From the NCBI GenBank assembly GCA_903861195.1, contig CAIOTJ010000260.1:1-53053 (forward strand): a stretch of 53,053 nucleotides of DNA, in the 5' to 3' direction. The notes beneath the pieces were generated by a model. That model was given only the letters and a program-made list of their open reading frames with translations. It did not search any database and had not been told where the DNA came from. Source of the stretch: an uncultured Planctomycetaceae bacterium (lineage in GTDB: Bacteria; Planctomycetota; Planctomycetia; Planctomycetales; Planctomycetaceae). Below, in pieces: positions 17,530 through 25,598 of this stretch (position 1 is its first letter; every line of letters begins with the position of its first letter). A program made the translations under genes and the position numbers.

Positions 17530-19350
17530 TTACTCGCAGACGAGTGGCGGAGTCGAAACCTCGATCGCTTCGTCATCGGCCGCTTCGTCAATCGCCACAA
17601 AAGCGCGGCGGGTTTCGCGATCATCATCGCTATTGACCGAACCGACCCGTGAACGTTCCAGCAGGTTGTAGCGGTCGTCGGCGAGCAGGATTTCACAATC
17701 CTCCTCGCTCTGTTGCTCGGTATCCATCAGGTCAAAAACCGAAACACGGTTGAACCCGTAGGTATTCAGTTCTTCGCCCCGGATAAGGACCGCAGTTCCC
17801 TCGTCGAGTCCGAGTCCCAGCAACTGCGGATGCAACCGCTTGAGGTGGGCCATATCTCCGTGACGGCTTCGTTGCGAGAAGTAGGGGTCGATCGCCGTTC
17901 CCGGCAGCAACCCCAGACCGTCTTCATAACCTTCGCCGATCACGTGTCGGTTCGAGACAGGATTTCCCCGCACCAGATAGCTCGCCAGCACCGAGGCACC
18001 AGCCGCCGAACCACCAATGGCCCCGTCGCGCCGCAGCAGATCACGCAGTTGTTGGTGAACCAGCGTGTCTTCCAAAGCGTCGATCACCCGCCATTGGCGC
18101 CCACCGGTGAACCAGACTCCCCCGGCCTGCTCGAACATGTCGGCAATCTGGGGATCGTTGGCTTGCTGGCGGTCTGCGATGTGCAGGCAAAGGGTGTTGG
18201 TGGCTCCCGATTCCTTGAGGAACCGCACCGTGTCCTCCGCATCGGGAGCGGTCTCTCCCGCCGCGGTGGTAATGACAATGATCAGGTTTTGCGGACCACC
18301 GGCATGTTCGATGAACTGTTCGACCGCCTCGCGGGGAACCTCACCACCCCCCGACAACACAACCGTTCCCTGGGGCAGTCCCTTTTCGTGGATCGGGTTG
18401 GTGTCGGGAAGTCGCGGATTCAGCCGACGGTTGGCCGAGCGTGCCAGAGCCAACAGGTCCACTTCATCTCCAGGCTGCAGCAGCTCGGTGCGGGGCGCCC
18501 GTTCGCTGGTTGGGGCAAGGCAGGTCATGACCTGAGAGTCGGACTCGTCGAGAACAGTCATCTTACGGCCCTGAACGACCAGAGTCGTTCCCTCGTCGAT
18601 GCCCAAACCGACCAGCTCGGGGAAGCAAGAGAGGGCGTTCAGCAGTCGATCTTGTCGATGTCGCTTCAGGAAATGCTGATCGACCACAGTGCCCGGGAGG
18701 AAGCCGAAACCACGGTCGAGCTCCGGTTCGGGGTTGCCGCCTTTGATCATCACCTGGGACATGATGGCGGCACCGGCCGAGGTCCCTCCGATCACCCCTC
18801 CGCGCTCGAGCACCTTCCACAATTCCCGTTCGAAACGGGTATCGAGGTAGGCCTCGGTCAGTCGCGACTGATGACCGCCAATGAACCAGACCGCAGTCGC
18901 GGTGGTCAGCGGGAGGCAGAACGCTTCGGAGTCGGCGACATCCCGCTCACGGGTATGCAGGAAGCAGAGTTCTTCGAGTTTCAGGTTGCGAAACGGAGCA
19001 ATCCGGGGTTCGATTTCGGGAGTCTCGGCGGTCTCGCTGGCGGTGGTGATCACAACCAGTCGACAGCGGCCGCCGCCGCCATAATCCACAAACCGCTCCA
19101 GGGAGGCTTCCGAGAGACGACCGCCTCCAGAAATGAACAGCGTTCCGGTCACTGCGCGGGCTGGGTCAGCGGCCAGAACGGCCCGAGGGGTCGTCTTGGT
19201 GGGAGCGGCAGTCTGGGCCTCAACATCTCTCGCGACCAGCGGAAGGTAGACAAGAGTCCACACCAAGGCGCTCCACGCAATGGGGACCATTGCCCGAGGG
19301 GCGTTGCGTCGCAGGCGTCCCTGCCTGTGCAGCGGTTCAACAGACATCAT
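17530..19350 (-). CDS. Secreted double-domain cyanophycinase-like (S51) protein
   Basis: The 606-residue product has a signal/anchor helix at about residues 21-40, then two S51-type domains. Domain 1 (about 66-300) has TLFISGGGRLSE, VWFIGGHQSRL, the nucleophile Ser191 in GGTSAGAAIMS, Asp224/His226 in VVDQHFLKRHR, and GIDEGTTLVV. Domain 2 (about 328-530) repeats the order (VVLSGGGEV, VWFTGGRQWRV, GLDEGTAVLI). Its serine position reads GGSAAGAS (Ala449) and the His is replaced by Tyr490, so it is probably inactive. Cyanophycinases cut the Arg-Asp polymer cyanophycin; here the substrate is unproven and extracytoplasmic location differs from the cytosolic enzymes. GGAGGAG lies just before the start. 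Confidence 0.88.
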   Translation of the reverse strand: MMSVEPLHRQGRLRRNAPRAMVPIAWSALVWTLVYLPLVARDVEAQTAAPTKTTPRAVLAADPARAVTGTLFISGGGRLSEASLERFVDYGGGGRCRLVVITTASETAETPEIEPRIAPFRNLKLEELCFLHTRERDVADSEAFCLPLTTATAVWFIGGHQSRLTEAYLDTRFERELWKVLERGGVIGGTSAGAAIMSQVMIKGGNPEPELDRGFGFLPGTVVDQHFLKRHRQDRLLNALSCFPELVGLGIDEGTTLVVQGRKMTVLDESDSQVMTCLAPTSERAPRTELLQPGDEVDLLALARSANRRLNPRLPDTNPIHEKGLPQGTVVLSGGGEVPREAVEQFIEHAGGPQNLIIVITTAAGETAPDAEDTVRFLKESGATNTLCLHIADRQQANDPQIADMFEQAGGVWFTGGRQWRVIDALEDTLVHQQLRDLLRRDGAIGGSAAGASVLASYLVRGNPVSNRHVIGEGYEDGLGLLPGTAIDPYFSQRSRHGDMAHLKRLHPQLLGLGLDEGTAVLIRGEELNTYGFNRVSVFDLMDTEQQSEEDCEILLADDRYNLLERSRVGSVNSDDDRETRRAFVAIDEAADDEAIEVSTPPLVCE

Positions 19351-20046
19351 GTCGCTCCTCCGGATGAACCTCGACCGTCGCGGTCAAACACGACCCAATC
19401 CAGCTCAACAAATGTTGAGTGCCAAGAATGTTCGTTCGGAACCGCAACTGTCATCGTAGGAAACAGCCTCCTGTCGGGAAAGCAATTGGCTCCCTGCCAA
19501 GTGCGACACTCCAGACATGCACCGCTTTCGATGCATGCGAAATCTATGCCTGAACCAATTTTTTCGCAATGGCAACCACTTTCAAGTGGCAATCATCGCG
19601 AAGAAAGTTGTTTCTAATCAACATGTTAGACAATCGCTCACGGGGGAAGGTTCCCGCAGATTGAGTTCCCCGAGTCAACTGGTGCACGGCAATTGGGCAT
19701 TCGACGCGAATTGAGAGGCGATCGCCGCCGGCCGGGGTGACTGGCCGTGGGCTGGCGATTCGCGGACCTCACTGAGTGAATCAATCGGATTCTCGCTCTG
19801 AGAAAGGAAATCTTCTCGGGGATTTTTGAGAAAAAACTGACAACTTCCATCGACTTTGTCAGCAGACTGCCTTTGAGGCAGTTCCTGAGGGAATTGCCTG
19901 GTCTGCCTTTTCGTATCGATGGTGATTTCTATCGATTGTGAGTGATGTGATGTCGCTGGCATCGTCCTTTCAACTCCAACTTGTGTAGAATTGCACTCAC
20001 ACCTGCTCGTCTCCGCACTGAAATTCCAGCGTGACGTTTGAATCTG
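19351..20046. other. Long divergent intergenic region, visibly AT-richer
   Basis: About 700 bases between two secreted-protein genes. From about 19500 onward the base composition is clearly less GC-rich than the genes around it (for example near 19555-19625 and 19800-19860). Open frames are short and unconvincing. It contains the multi-hairpin element at 19862-19906 and TAGAAT at 19986-19991, a possible -10 box for the DUF3472 gene without a good -35. Confidence 0.45.
19862..19906. other. Three-stem inverted-repeat element, possible structured RNA
   Basis: GCAGAC (19862-19867) and GTCTGC (19901-19906) are exact complements and enclose two smaller hairpins: TGCC-TTTGA-GGCA (19868-19880) and TTCC-TGAG-GGAA (19882-19893). 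CCTTTTCG follows on the plus strand. This could be a small three-way-junction RNA, a terminator or an upstream regulatory element of the DUF3472 gene. No known riboswitch consensus was recognised. Confidence 0.35.
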
Positions 20047-21378
20047 ATGACCAATCATTCCGTTGCTCCGAGTGGGGTGGCTGCACTGCGGCTGTTCGCT
20101 TTTGTTTGTTGGCTGGTCGGCTCTGCCTGGATCGGGTCACCCGGCGCTACGCAATTCGTTGTCGCGGCTGAGGAGGTTCCTACGGTACGGATTCCCGCCG
20201 CGACCGCCTATGTCTCACCCAATGCCGACGGGGCCCGGGTGAACGAACAGGGGGTTCAGCGCTGGGTGGGGCCAGACCAGCAGTTGCTGTTTTTCGGAGA
20301 GTTCGCCAAACCGGGCCAAGTCCGGGCCCGGCTGACTGTGTCGTTGCCTCCCGAGACCACCAGCCGCCTGCAACTCTCTCTGGGGAAGCAGACACTCACC
20401 GCCACGGTCCAGGGAGCCCAGGAACCGGTGACGCTCGATCTGGGGGAGCTTTCGGTCGATGAGGCCGGCTATCAGAAGTTCGTGCTCGCCTCTCTCAACA
20501 AAGAGGGGGTGCCCAATGGACGGATCGAAGCTCTGGAACTCTCGGGGCCGGCGCTCGAACAGGCCCATTTCAACCTCGACGCCCGTCGAAATGCCGCTTC
20601 CGTCCACCTGGCCTACCCAGTGGATCGCAATGCCGAAGTCGCCTGGTTTTACAGCGAGGTCACCGCGGTTGAGGATCCCGTGACGACGTTTTACATGGCG
20701 TGCGGATTTCGGCGGGGCTACTTCGGGATGCAGGTCAACAGTCCCACCGAAAGACGAATCATTTTCAGTGTGTGGGATGCCGGGACGGGAAGCAGTGCCA
20801 ACGATCGAAGTGAAGTGGCGGAAGAGAATCATGTCTCTCTGGTGGGGAAGGGAGAGGGAGTGCAGACCTCGGTTTTCGGAGGGGAGGGGACCGGGGGACA
20901 CAGCCACCTGAAATACGACTGGAAGACGGGAGAGCCCCAGAAGTTCCTGGTCACGGCCGAACCGGTTGGAAAGGACCAGACGATCTACAGCGGGTTCTAT
21001 TTCCACCCCGAAAAACATGAATGGATGCTGATTTCCAGTATGAAAGCTCCCAAGGATGGCCAGTTCCTGAAGGGGCTGCACGGATTCAGCGAGAATTTTG
21101 GCGGCAGCACCGGACATTTACGCCGCAAGGCGCTGTATGGCAACCAATGGGTGCGTTTGGCTGATGGCACATGGCAGGAGTTGACCGCTGCGACCTTCAG
21201 TCATGACCCCACCGGCCAAGAGCATCGCCGGGACCGGTTCATGGGGGTTGATCAGGGACAGTTCTTCCTGTCGCACGGGGGGTTTGTGCCGGGTTTCACC
21301 AAGTTTGGTGAACGCTTCGAGCGTCCCGCGGTGGGAACCCCCCCGAACCTGGCGGCCGGTGTTTTGCCTCCCCGCTGA
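20047..21378 (+). CDS. Secreted DUF3472-domain protein
   Basis: The 443-residue product has a signal peptide (basic-poor head, then LRLFAFVCWLVGSAWIG, cleaved near the VAAEE junction). An N-terminal beta-rich module of about 150 residues is followed by a DUF3472 domain: MACGFRRGYFGMQVNSPTER, RIIFSVWDAG, and the region from GGHSHLKYDWKTGE to FYFHPEKHEWMLISS. FSENFGGSTGHLRRKALYGN follows. DUF3472 proteins are common exported proteins of planctomycetes and some Bacteroidetes, probably carbohydrate-related, but without an established reaction. The ATG at 20047 is preferred over TTG 20038. It is convergent with the U32 gene. Confidence 0.85.
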   Translation: MTNHSVAPSGVAALRLFAFVCWLVGSAWIGSPGATQFVVAAEEVPTVRIPAATAYVSPNADGARVNEQGVQRWVGPDQQLLFFGEFAKPGQVRARLTVSLPPETTSRLQLSLGKQTLTATVQGAQEPVTLDLGELSVDEAGYQKFVLASLNKEGVPNGRIEALELSGPALEQAHFNLDARRNAASVHLAYPVDRNAEVAWFYSEVTAVEDPVTTFYMACGFRRGYFGMQVNSPTERRIIFSVWDAGTGSSANDRSEVAEENHVSLVGKGEGVQTSVFGGEGTGGHSHLKYDWKTGEPQKFLVTAEPVGKDQTIYSGFYFHPEKHEWMLISSMKAPKDGQFLKGLHGFSENFGGSTGHLRRKALYGNQWVRLADGTWQELTAATFSHDPTGQEHRRDRFMGVDQGQFFLSHGGFVPGFTKFGERFERPAVGTPPNLAAGVLPPR

Positions 21379-21501
21379 GCGTCGACCGGGCAGTTCCGTG
21401 AGACTGACAGAGCCGGGTCAGGAAGGAGAGACACCGAGGACTCGGCTCCGCGTTGCAGCCGGAGATGGGGGAGGAATTCTCATCCTTCCCAAATCCCCGG
21501 C

Positions 21502-24126
21502 TCAGTCGAATTCGAGAGTTCCCCGGGTGATCCCCACCTGGTTGATTACCTGCAGTTCGTGCCAGACTCGGGGGCCGCGCGAGCGTCCGGCCAGGACCAG
21601 CGCGTACTGTGTCAGCAGTGCCTGGGTTTCCGCAGCGGATTCACGCAGCAGTTCGACCCGAAACCGCTCCACTCCCGTCCCCTGCAGGCGGGGCACGTAA
21701 GGGGCCGCCGATTGGGCCCGCGCGTTGAAGAGAGTATTTCGGCAACCCACGTCGGCCAGAAGGGGGTGCGATTCCCCCACATGATCTTGCAATTCGACCC
21801 GGTGACGGTCGCATGGTCGGCCGCAAGTGTGGAAGTCGGTCCCGTTCGATAGCACATGCGAGAACACACAGTGTTCCATGTGGAACATCGGCACATGCTG
21901 GTGCAGGACCAGATCGAACCGGGTCGGGTCGATCCGGCCGAGCAGATCCAGCAACTGCTCGAGATTGAGATCATAACTGGGGACCAGTCGCTCGAGCCCG
22001 GCCTGAAGCAGCAGATCCGCCGTGAGATCATTCGCGACATTCAGGGAATAGTCTCCCCAGAGCTTCACCTGGGGTGCCTGTTCGCGGAAGTATTCGAGGC
22101 CCGCCAGGTTGCGGACCAGGACGGCGTCCGGCTGACAGCGGGCTACCTGGGCCAGCAGCCCCTCTTCTGACGGTTTGATGATCCGTGGAATGGCAACGGC
22201 CACGGTCACTCCGGCCTGGCGGCAGGCCGCGACGGCCTCGGCCGAGCGGCGCACCTCTTCAAAATCCAGCAGGATCGATTCCAGGGGCGGGAGTCCCGCG
22301 GGAGGATTCCACCGCAGGACCTCCGTGACCTGCTCCAGAGAGCGGCACAACACCGACAGCCTCGACTCGGCGGAGCTTCCCGGGTTGGTCACCGGCCAGC
22401 GCTGGCTGGCCGACTGCCGCAGGCTGGACAGCGCTGTCCGATCGACGGGCAGGGAAAGCCGGTTCTGCCGGGCCGATTCGAGAGCGGCGACCGCCTGGCG
22501 GCGCAGTTCATTCAACACACTCTTGGGGACCATGACCGGCAGCGAGTCGTCCACCCCGGAAACGTCAGCCGCGTCGAGGTGGCGAAATTCGATGTCGGCG
22601 AGCTGGAAGGGGGTTCCTCCCAGACGCCCGAATTGTTCCCGGACCAACTCGCGGGTGAGAGGATGTTTGCGGGCCGCTTCGACAGGCTGCGGCGTAGCGA
22701 CCTCAACCTGGTGCCCGCACCCGTCATCAACCCGGACCCGCAGCGCCTGGCCGGGACATCCCAGAAAGGTGAACCGCAGGGGAATGCGCTGGGGGACGAC
22801 CGAAGGGGCGAATGAACGCTCCAGTCGGCGGCGCAGCGCGGGGTCGTCGGTTCGCCAGACCATGGCTCCCAGGGGGATCGCCCGCAGATTCAGATCCCCC
22901 CGCCCAAAAGCCAGCGCCACCACGCGTTGGCCCTCGCGGACCGATTCGCGTACCTCGAAGACCCGGCCTCCCTGCTCATCCTGCTCGGGATGCCCTTCGT
23001 CGAAGACCAAGCCATCGCCGGGCTTCACCGGCAGGCCGGCCAATCCCAGGTGCGAACTGGCCAGCTGGACCAGAACTTCCGTGCCCGTCACCTCGACCAC
23101 AGTGCCGACCTGCACGCCGCGGTGCTTGGGAAAACGTCCCTGCACCAATTCCTGGTGATTCACCCCGGACAGGAAGCCGTGCGTAAACCCTCGCGAAAAA
23201 CTTTGGGCCAGGTCGAGCTTTTGCTGGGGATCGAGTGTGAAGGGCTGGTCGTGGGCGGCCGCGTCGAGGGCCGCCCGATAGGTTTGAGTGGTGGCGGCGA
23301 CATAGTGGGGGCTCTTGAGCCGGCCTTCGATCTTGAGGCTGCAGACGCCCGCCTCGGCCAGCGCCGGGACCAGGTCCCACGCCGCGAGGTCCTGGGGGCT
23401 GAGCAGATAGGCCTTGTCTTGCAGGTCGCGTTGCTGACCATCGACGAAGAGCTGATAGGGTTGGCGACAGGCCTGGGCGCATTGGCCGCGATTGGCACTG
23501 CGTCCTCCCAGCGACTCGCTGGTGAGACATTGTCCGCTGTAGGCGACACACAGTGCGCCATGGACGAACACCTCGAGGGGAAGATTGGTGCCCCGACGGA
23601 TGCGCGCGATCTCTTCAATCGACAGCTCGCGGGCCAGAATGACCCGTTCGACCCCCAGGCGGCGGACGAATTCGATTCCCCGCCACTCGCTGAGGGTCAT
23701 CTGGGTTGAACCATGCACGGCAAACGCCGGAGCCATGGCCCGAACCAGCCGGGCGATCCCCAGGTCCTGCACAATGACGGCGTCGGCCCCGGCGTCAATC
23801 ACCTGCGCCAGGTAGTCCGCCGCCCGCTCGAGCTCATTCGCGAAGACCAGGGTATTGAAGGTGACATATCCCCGAACCCCGTGGCTGTGCAGGTAGGCCA
23901 GGGTTTCGGGGAGTGCCGCGAGGGTGAAGTTGGTCGCCCGATGGCGGGCGTTGAAGTCATCGAGGCCGAAATAGACGGCGTCGGCACCGTTCGCGACGGC
24001 GGCCCGCAGGGCTTCGGGATCGCCGGCCGGAGCCAGCAATTCAGGAAGAATCGAGGAGAGCAAAGACGCAGCAGGACTGTCAGACAAGGGAGGGGTACCG
24101 CCAGAGAACCGGAGACCGCAAGTCAT
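21502..24126 (-). CDS. U32 family protein with two U32 modules, RlhA-like
   Basis: The 874-residue product. Module 1 (about 28-330): ELLAPAGDPEALRAAVANGADAVYFG is cut here as ELLAPAGDPEAL with ADAVYFGLDDFNAR; it includes VHGSTQM and the four-cysteine set Cys193, 200, 216 and 220 (HGALCVAYSGQC, GQCAQACRQPY). A DUF3656-like linker spans roughly 380-540. Module 2 (about 600-870) is a second barrel with MEHCVFS, HTCGRPCDRH and DVGCRNT cysteines. U32 proteins such as RlhA, TrhP and UbiU/V are Fe-S-dependent hydroxylation factors despite the peptidase name; RlhA modifies 23S rRNA C2501. The U32-DUF3656 order fits RlhA, but the fused second module makes it longer than the E. coli protein. Confidence 0.85.
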   Translation of the reverse strand: MTCGLRFSGGTPPLSDSPAASLLSSILPELLAPAGDPEALRAAVANGADAVYFGLDDFNARHRATNFTLAALPETLAYLHSHGVRGYVTFNTLVFANELERAADYLAQVIDAGADAVIVQDLGIARLVRAMAPAFAVHGSTQMTLSEWRGIEFVRRLGVERVILARELSIEEIARIRRGTNLPLEVFVHGALCVAYSGQCLTSESLGGRSANRGQCAQACRQPYQLFVDGQQRDLQDKAYLLSPQDLAAWDLVPALAEAGVCSLKIEGRLKSPHYVAATTQTYRAALDAAAHDQPFTLDPQQKLDLAQSFSRGFTHGFLSGVNHQELVQGRFPKHRGVQVGTVVEVTGTEVLVQLASSHLGLAGLPVKPGDGLVFDEGHPEQDEQGGRVFEVRESVREGQRVVALAFGRGDLNLRAIPLGAMVWRTDDPALRRRLERSFAPSVVPQRIPLRFTFLGCPGQALRVRVDDGCGHQVEVATPQPVEAARKHPLTRELVREQFGRLGGTPFQLADIEFRHLDAADVSGVDDSLPVMVPKSVLNELRRQAVAALESARQNRLSLPVDRTALSSLRQSASQRWPVTNPGSSAESRLSVLCRSLEQVTEVLRWNPPAGLPPLESILLDFEEVRRSAEAVAACRQAGVTVAVAIPRIIKPSEEGLLAQVARCQPDAVLVRNLAGLEYFREQAPQVKLWGDYSLNVANDLTADLLLQAGLERLVPSYDLNLEQLLDLLGRIDPTRFDLVLHQHVPMFHMEHCVFSHVLSNGTDFHTCGRPCDRHRVELQDHVGESHPLLADVGCRNTLFNARAQSAAPYVPRLQGTGVERFRVELLRESAAETQALLTQYALVLAGRSRGPRVWHELQVINQVGITRGTLEFD

Positions 24127-24224
24127 GCATCATATCGGTTCGCGGTCCAACTCGCTTGGCTGCCGCCGGAATTCAGACGGCCCCTGTCGCGCGGGGAGTG
24201 GAACCACCGAAGTCCCGGGATCAA

Positions 24225-25001
24225 TCAGTCTTCGAGCGTGGCTTCGATGGAGCCGGGTTCGACCAGAGGTTCAGTTCCCCCCAGTTCCCAGGTGCGGATG
24301 CAGTTTCGATATTTTGAGACCCCGACCGGAGCGAGTTCCAGGGAGTCGATCAGTCTCCGCACCAGTTCGGGCATCACGCCGCGGAACTTGAACTCGCAGA
24401 TTCCATAGTTGACGAGAAAGGGGCGTTGATCGGCCCGCTGTCTCAGAGACCAGTCTTCGACCGGAGCACCCGTGAGATTGCGGTCGATGGTGGCCCGCAC
24501 CGTCCCCTCCGGAAGCACGCCGAACCAAGCCTGGCGGTCGTATTCGACGAGGCAGACGGGTGCCATTCGGCAACGTCGGAGCTGGCTGTGGAAGCGGTGG
24601 CCCTCCCAGTCGTCGTCAGGACGTTCGCCAAATCGGCCAATCAGCGCCAGTGGGATCGACGTGCGGAGCTTGCGGACCACAGTCCCCCGCTTGAGTTTCC
24701 GTTCCAGATAGAGTTCGGAGCCATCGCCATATTGCCGGAGGCGGAATTTCATCAACCCAAACCGGCCCCGGCGGCGGAAGACATGCCGTTCGGGAGTGTC
24801 GCAATAGAGAGTCGTGATGTGGTAGGCGCCGTTCGGGCCCGCATGCGGATCCACCGACAGATGCTCCCCCAGCAGGGTGGACAACCGCTCGGCCTGTTCG
24901 AGAGTGGCGAGGAATTTCAGTTCGTGCGACGACAGGCGATCGGAGGAACCGAGTTTCAAAGAGGGGGATTGGGCGGCCTGATGCTCGATGGACGACGACA
25001 T
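24225..25001 (-). CDS. VTC-domain polyphosphate polymerase-like protein
   Basis: The 258-residue product has the VTC catalytic tunnel pattern: SSHELKFLA (Lys near the start), YHITTLYCDTPE, RGRFGLMKFRLRQYGDG with basic residues along the strand, YLERKLKRGTVVRK, LVEYDRQAW and a late ICEFKFRG. These Lys/Arg/Glu positions line the NTP and polyphosphate channel in VTC-type polymerases. No SPX or transmembrane domain is attached, unlike eukaryotic VTC, and no CotH-type partner is adjacent. It probably makes polyphosphate or uses another triphosphate. It is 98 bases upstream of the U32 gene on the same strand, possibly co-transcribed. Confidence 0.85.
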   Translation of the reverse strand: MSSSIEHQAAQSPSLKLGSSDRLSSHELKFLATLEQAERLSTLLGEHLSVDPHAGPNGAYHITTLYCDTPERHVFRRRGRFGLMKFRLRQYGDGSELYLERKLKRGTVVRKLRTSIPLALIGRFGERPDDDWEGHRFHSQLRRCRMAPVCLVEYDRQAWFGVLPEGTVRATIDRNLTGAPVEDWSLRQRADQRPFLVNYGICEFKFRGVMPELVRRLIDSLELAPVGVSKYRNCIRTWELGGTEPLVEPGSIEATLED

Positions 25002-25598
25002 GTTCGATCTGCGACTTCAGAGAAACCTGGGCCGGGAAACACGTGCCGGGACACCCTTGATGACGGCGACCGGCGGCGAACGCCCGAGAATCTTTCTGGG
25101 CAGTCTCACTGGGCTTCACCATTTCTTCATCATTTCAGTCACCGCCAAGATCGAGAGACCGCCACGCGAATCAGTCAAATCCCCTGGTCTCGGTGATAAC
25201 GGTTGTGTCAGTTGTTGGGATTGGGGTGAAATGCAATTCCGGCGGAAGGCGCAGGTCAAACCCAGGCCTTGGAGCCCAAACCAAACACCGCCGACTTTGG
25301 GGGGGGCGCACGAGGAGGGGAGGACTCCTTGCGCAACCCTTGCGGCAGACGACTTGCCGGCCGATTTCCATGCGGGGGCTGAGGGAGCAATTGTGCCAGT
25401 CGCCAAGGGAAATGTCTGGAAACCAAACACTCGGTGACCCGGGGAGCGGGTTGCCGCATTGGGGAGCTTGTCGTTTCACCAGCTGGCGATCAATGAACTT
25501 GCGTCCCAGATTCGACCTGTTACGCTACTGCGATCGAATGTCTTCCTGCGGTTCCTCGTCAATTCCGTTCAACAGTCGATTCCCCGGAGCAGGCACTC
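25002..25598. other. Divergent intergenic region between the VTC and catalase-fusion genes
   Basis: About 600 bases with only short, low-quality open frames. A G-run (GGGGGG at 25301-25306) and purine-rich tract are present near 25300-25325. TTGCGT at 25499-25504 with TACGCT at 25521-25526 is a weak promoter-like pair facing the catalase-fusion gene. I see no RNA gene or strong terminator. Confidence 0.4.
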
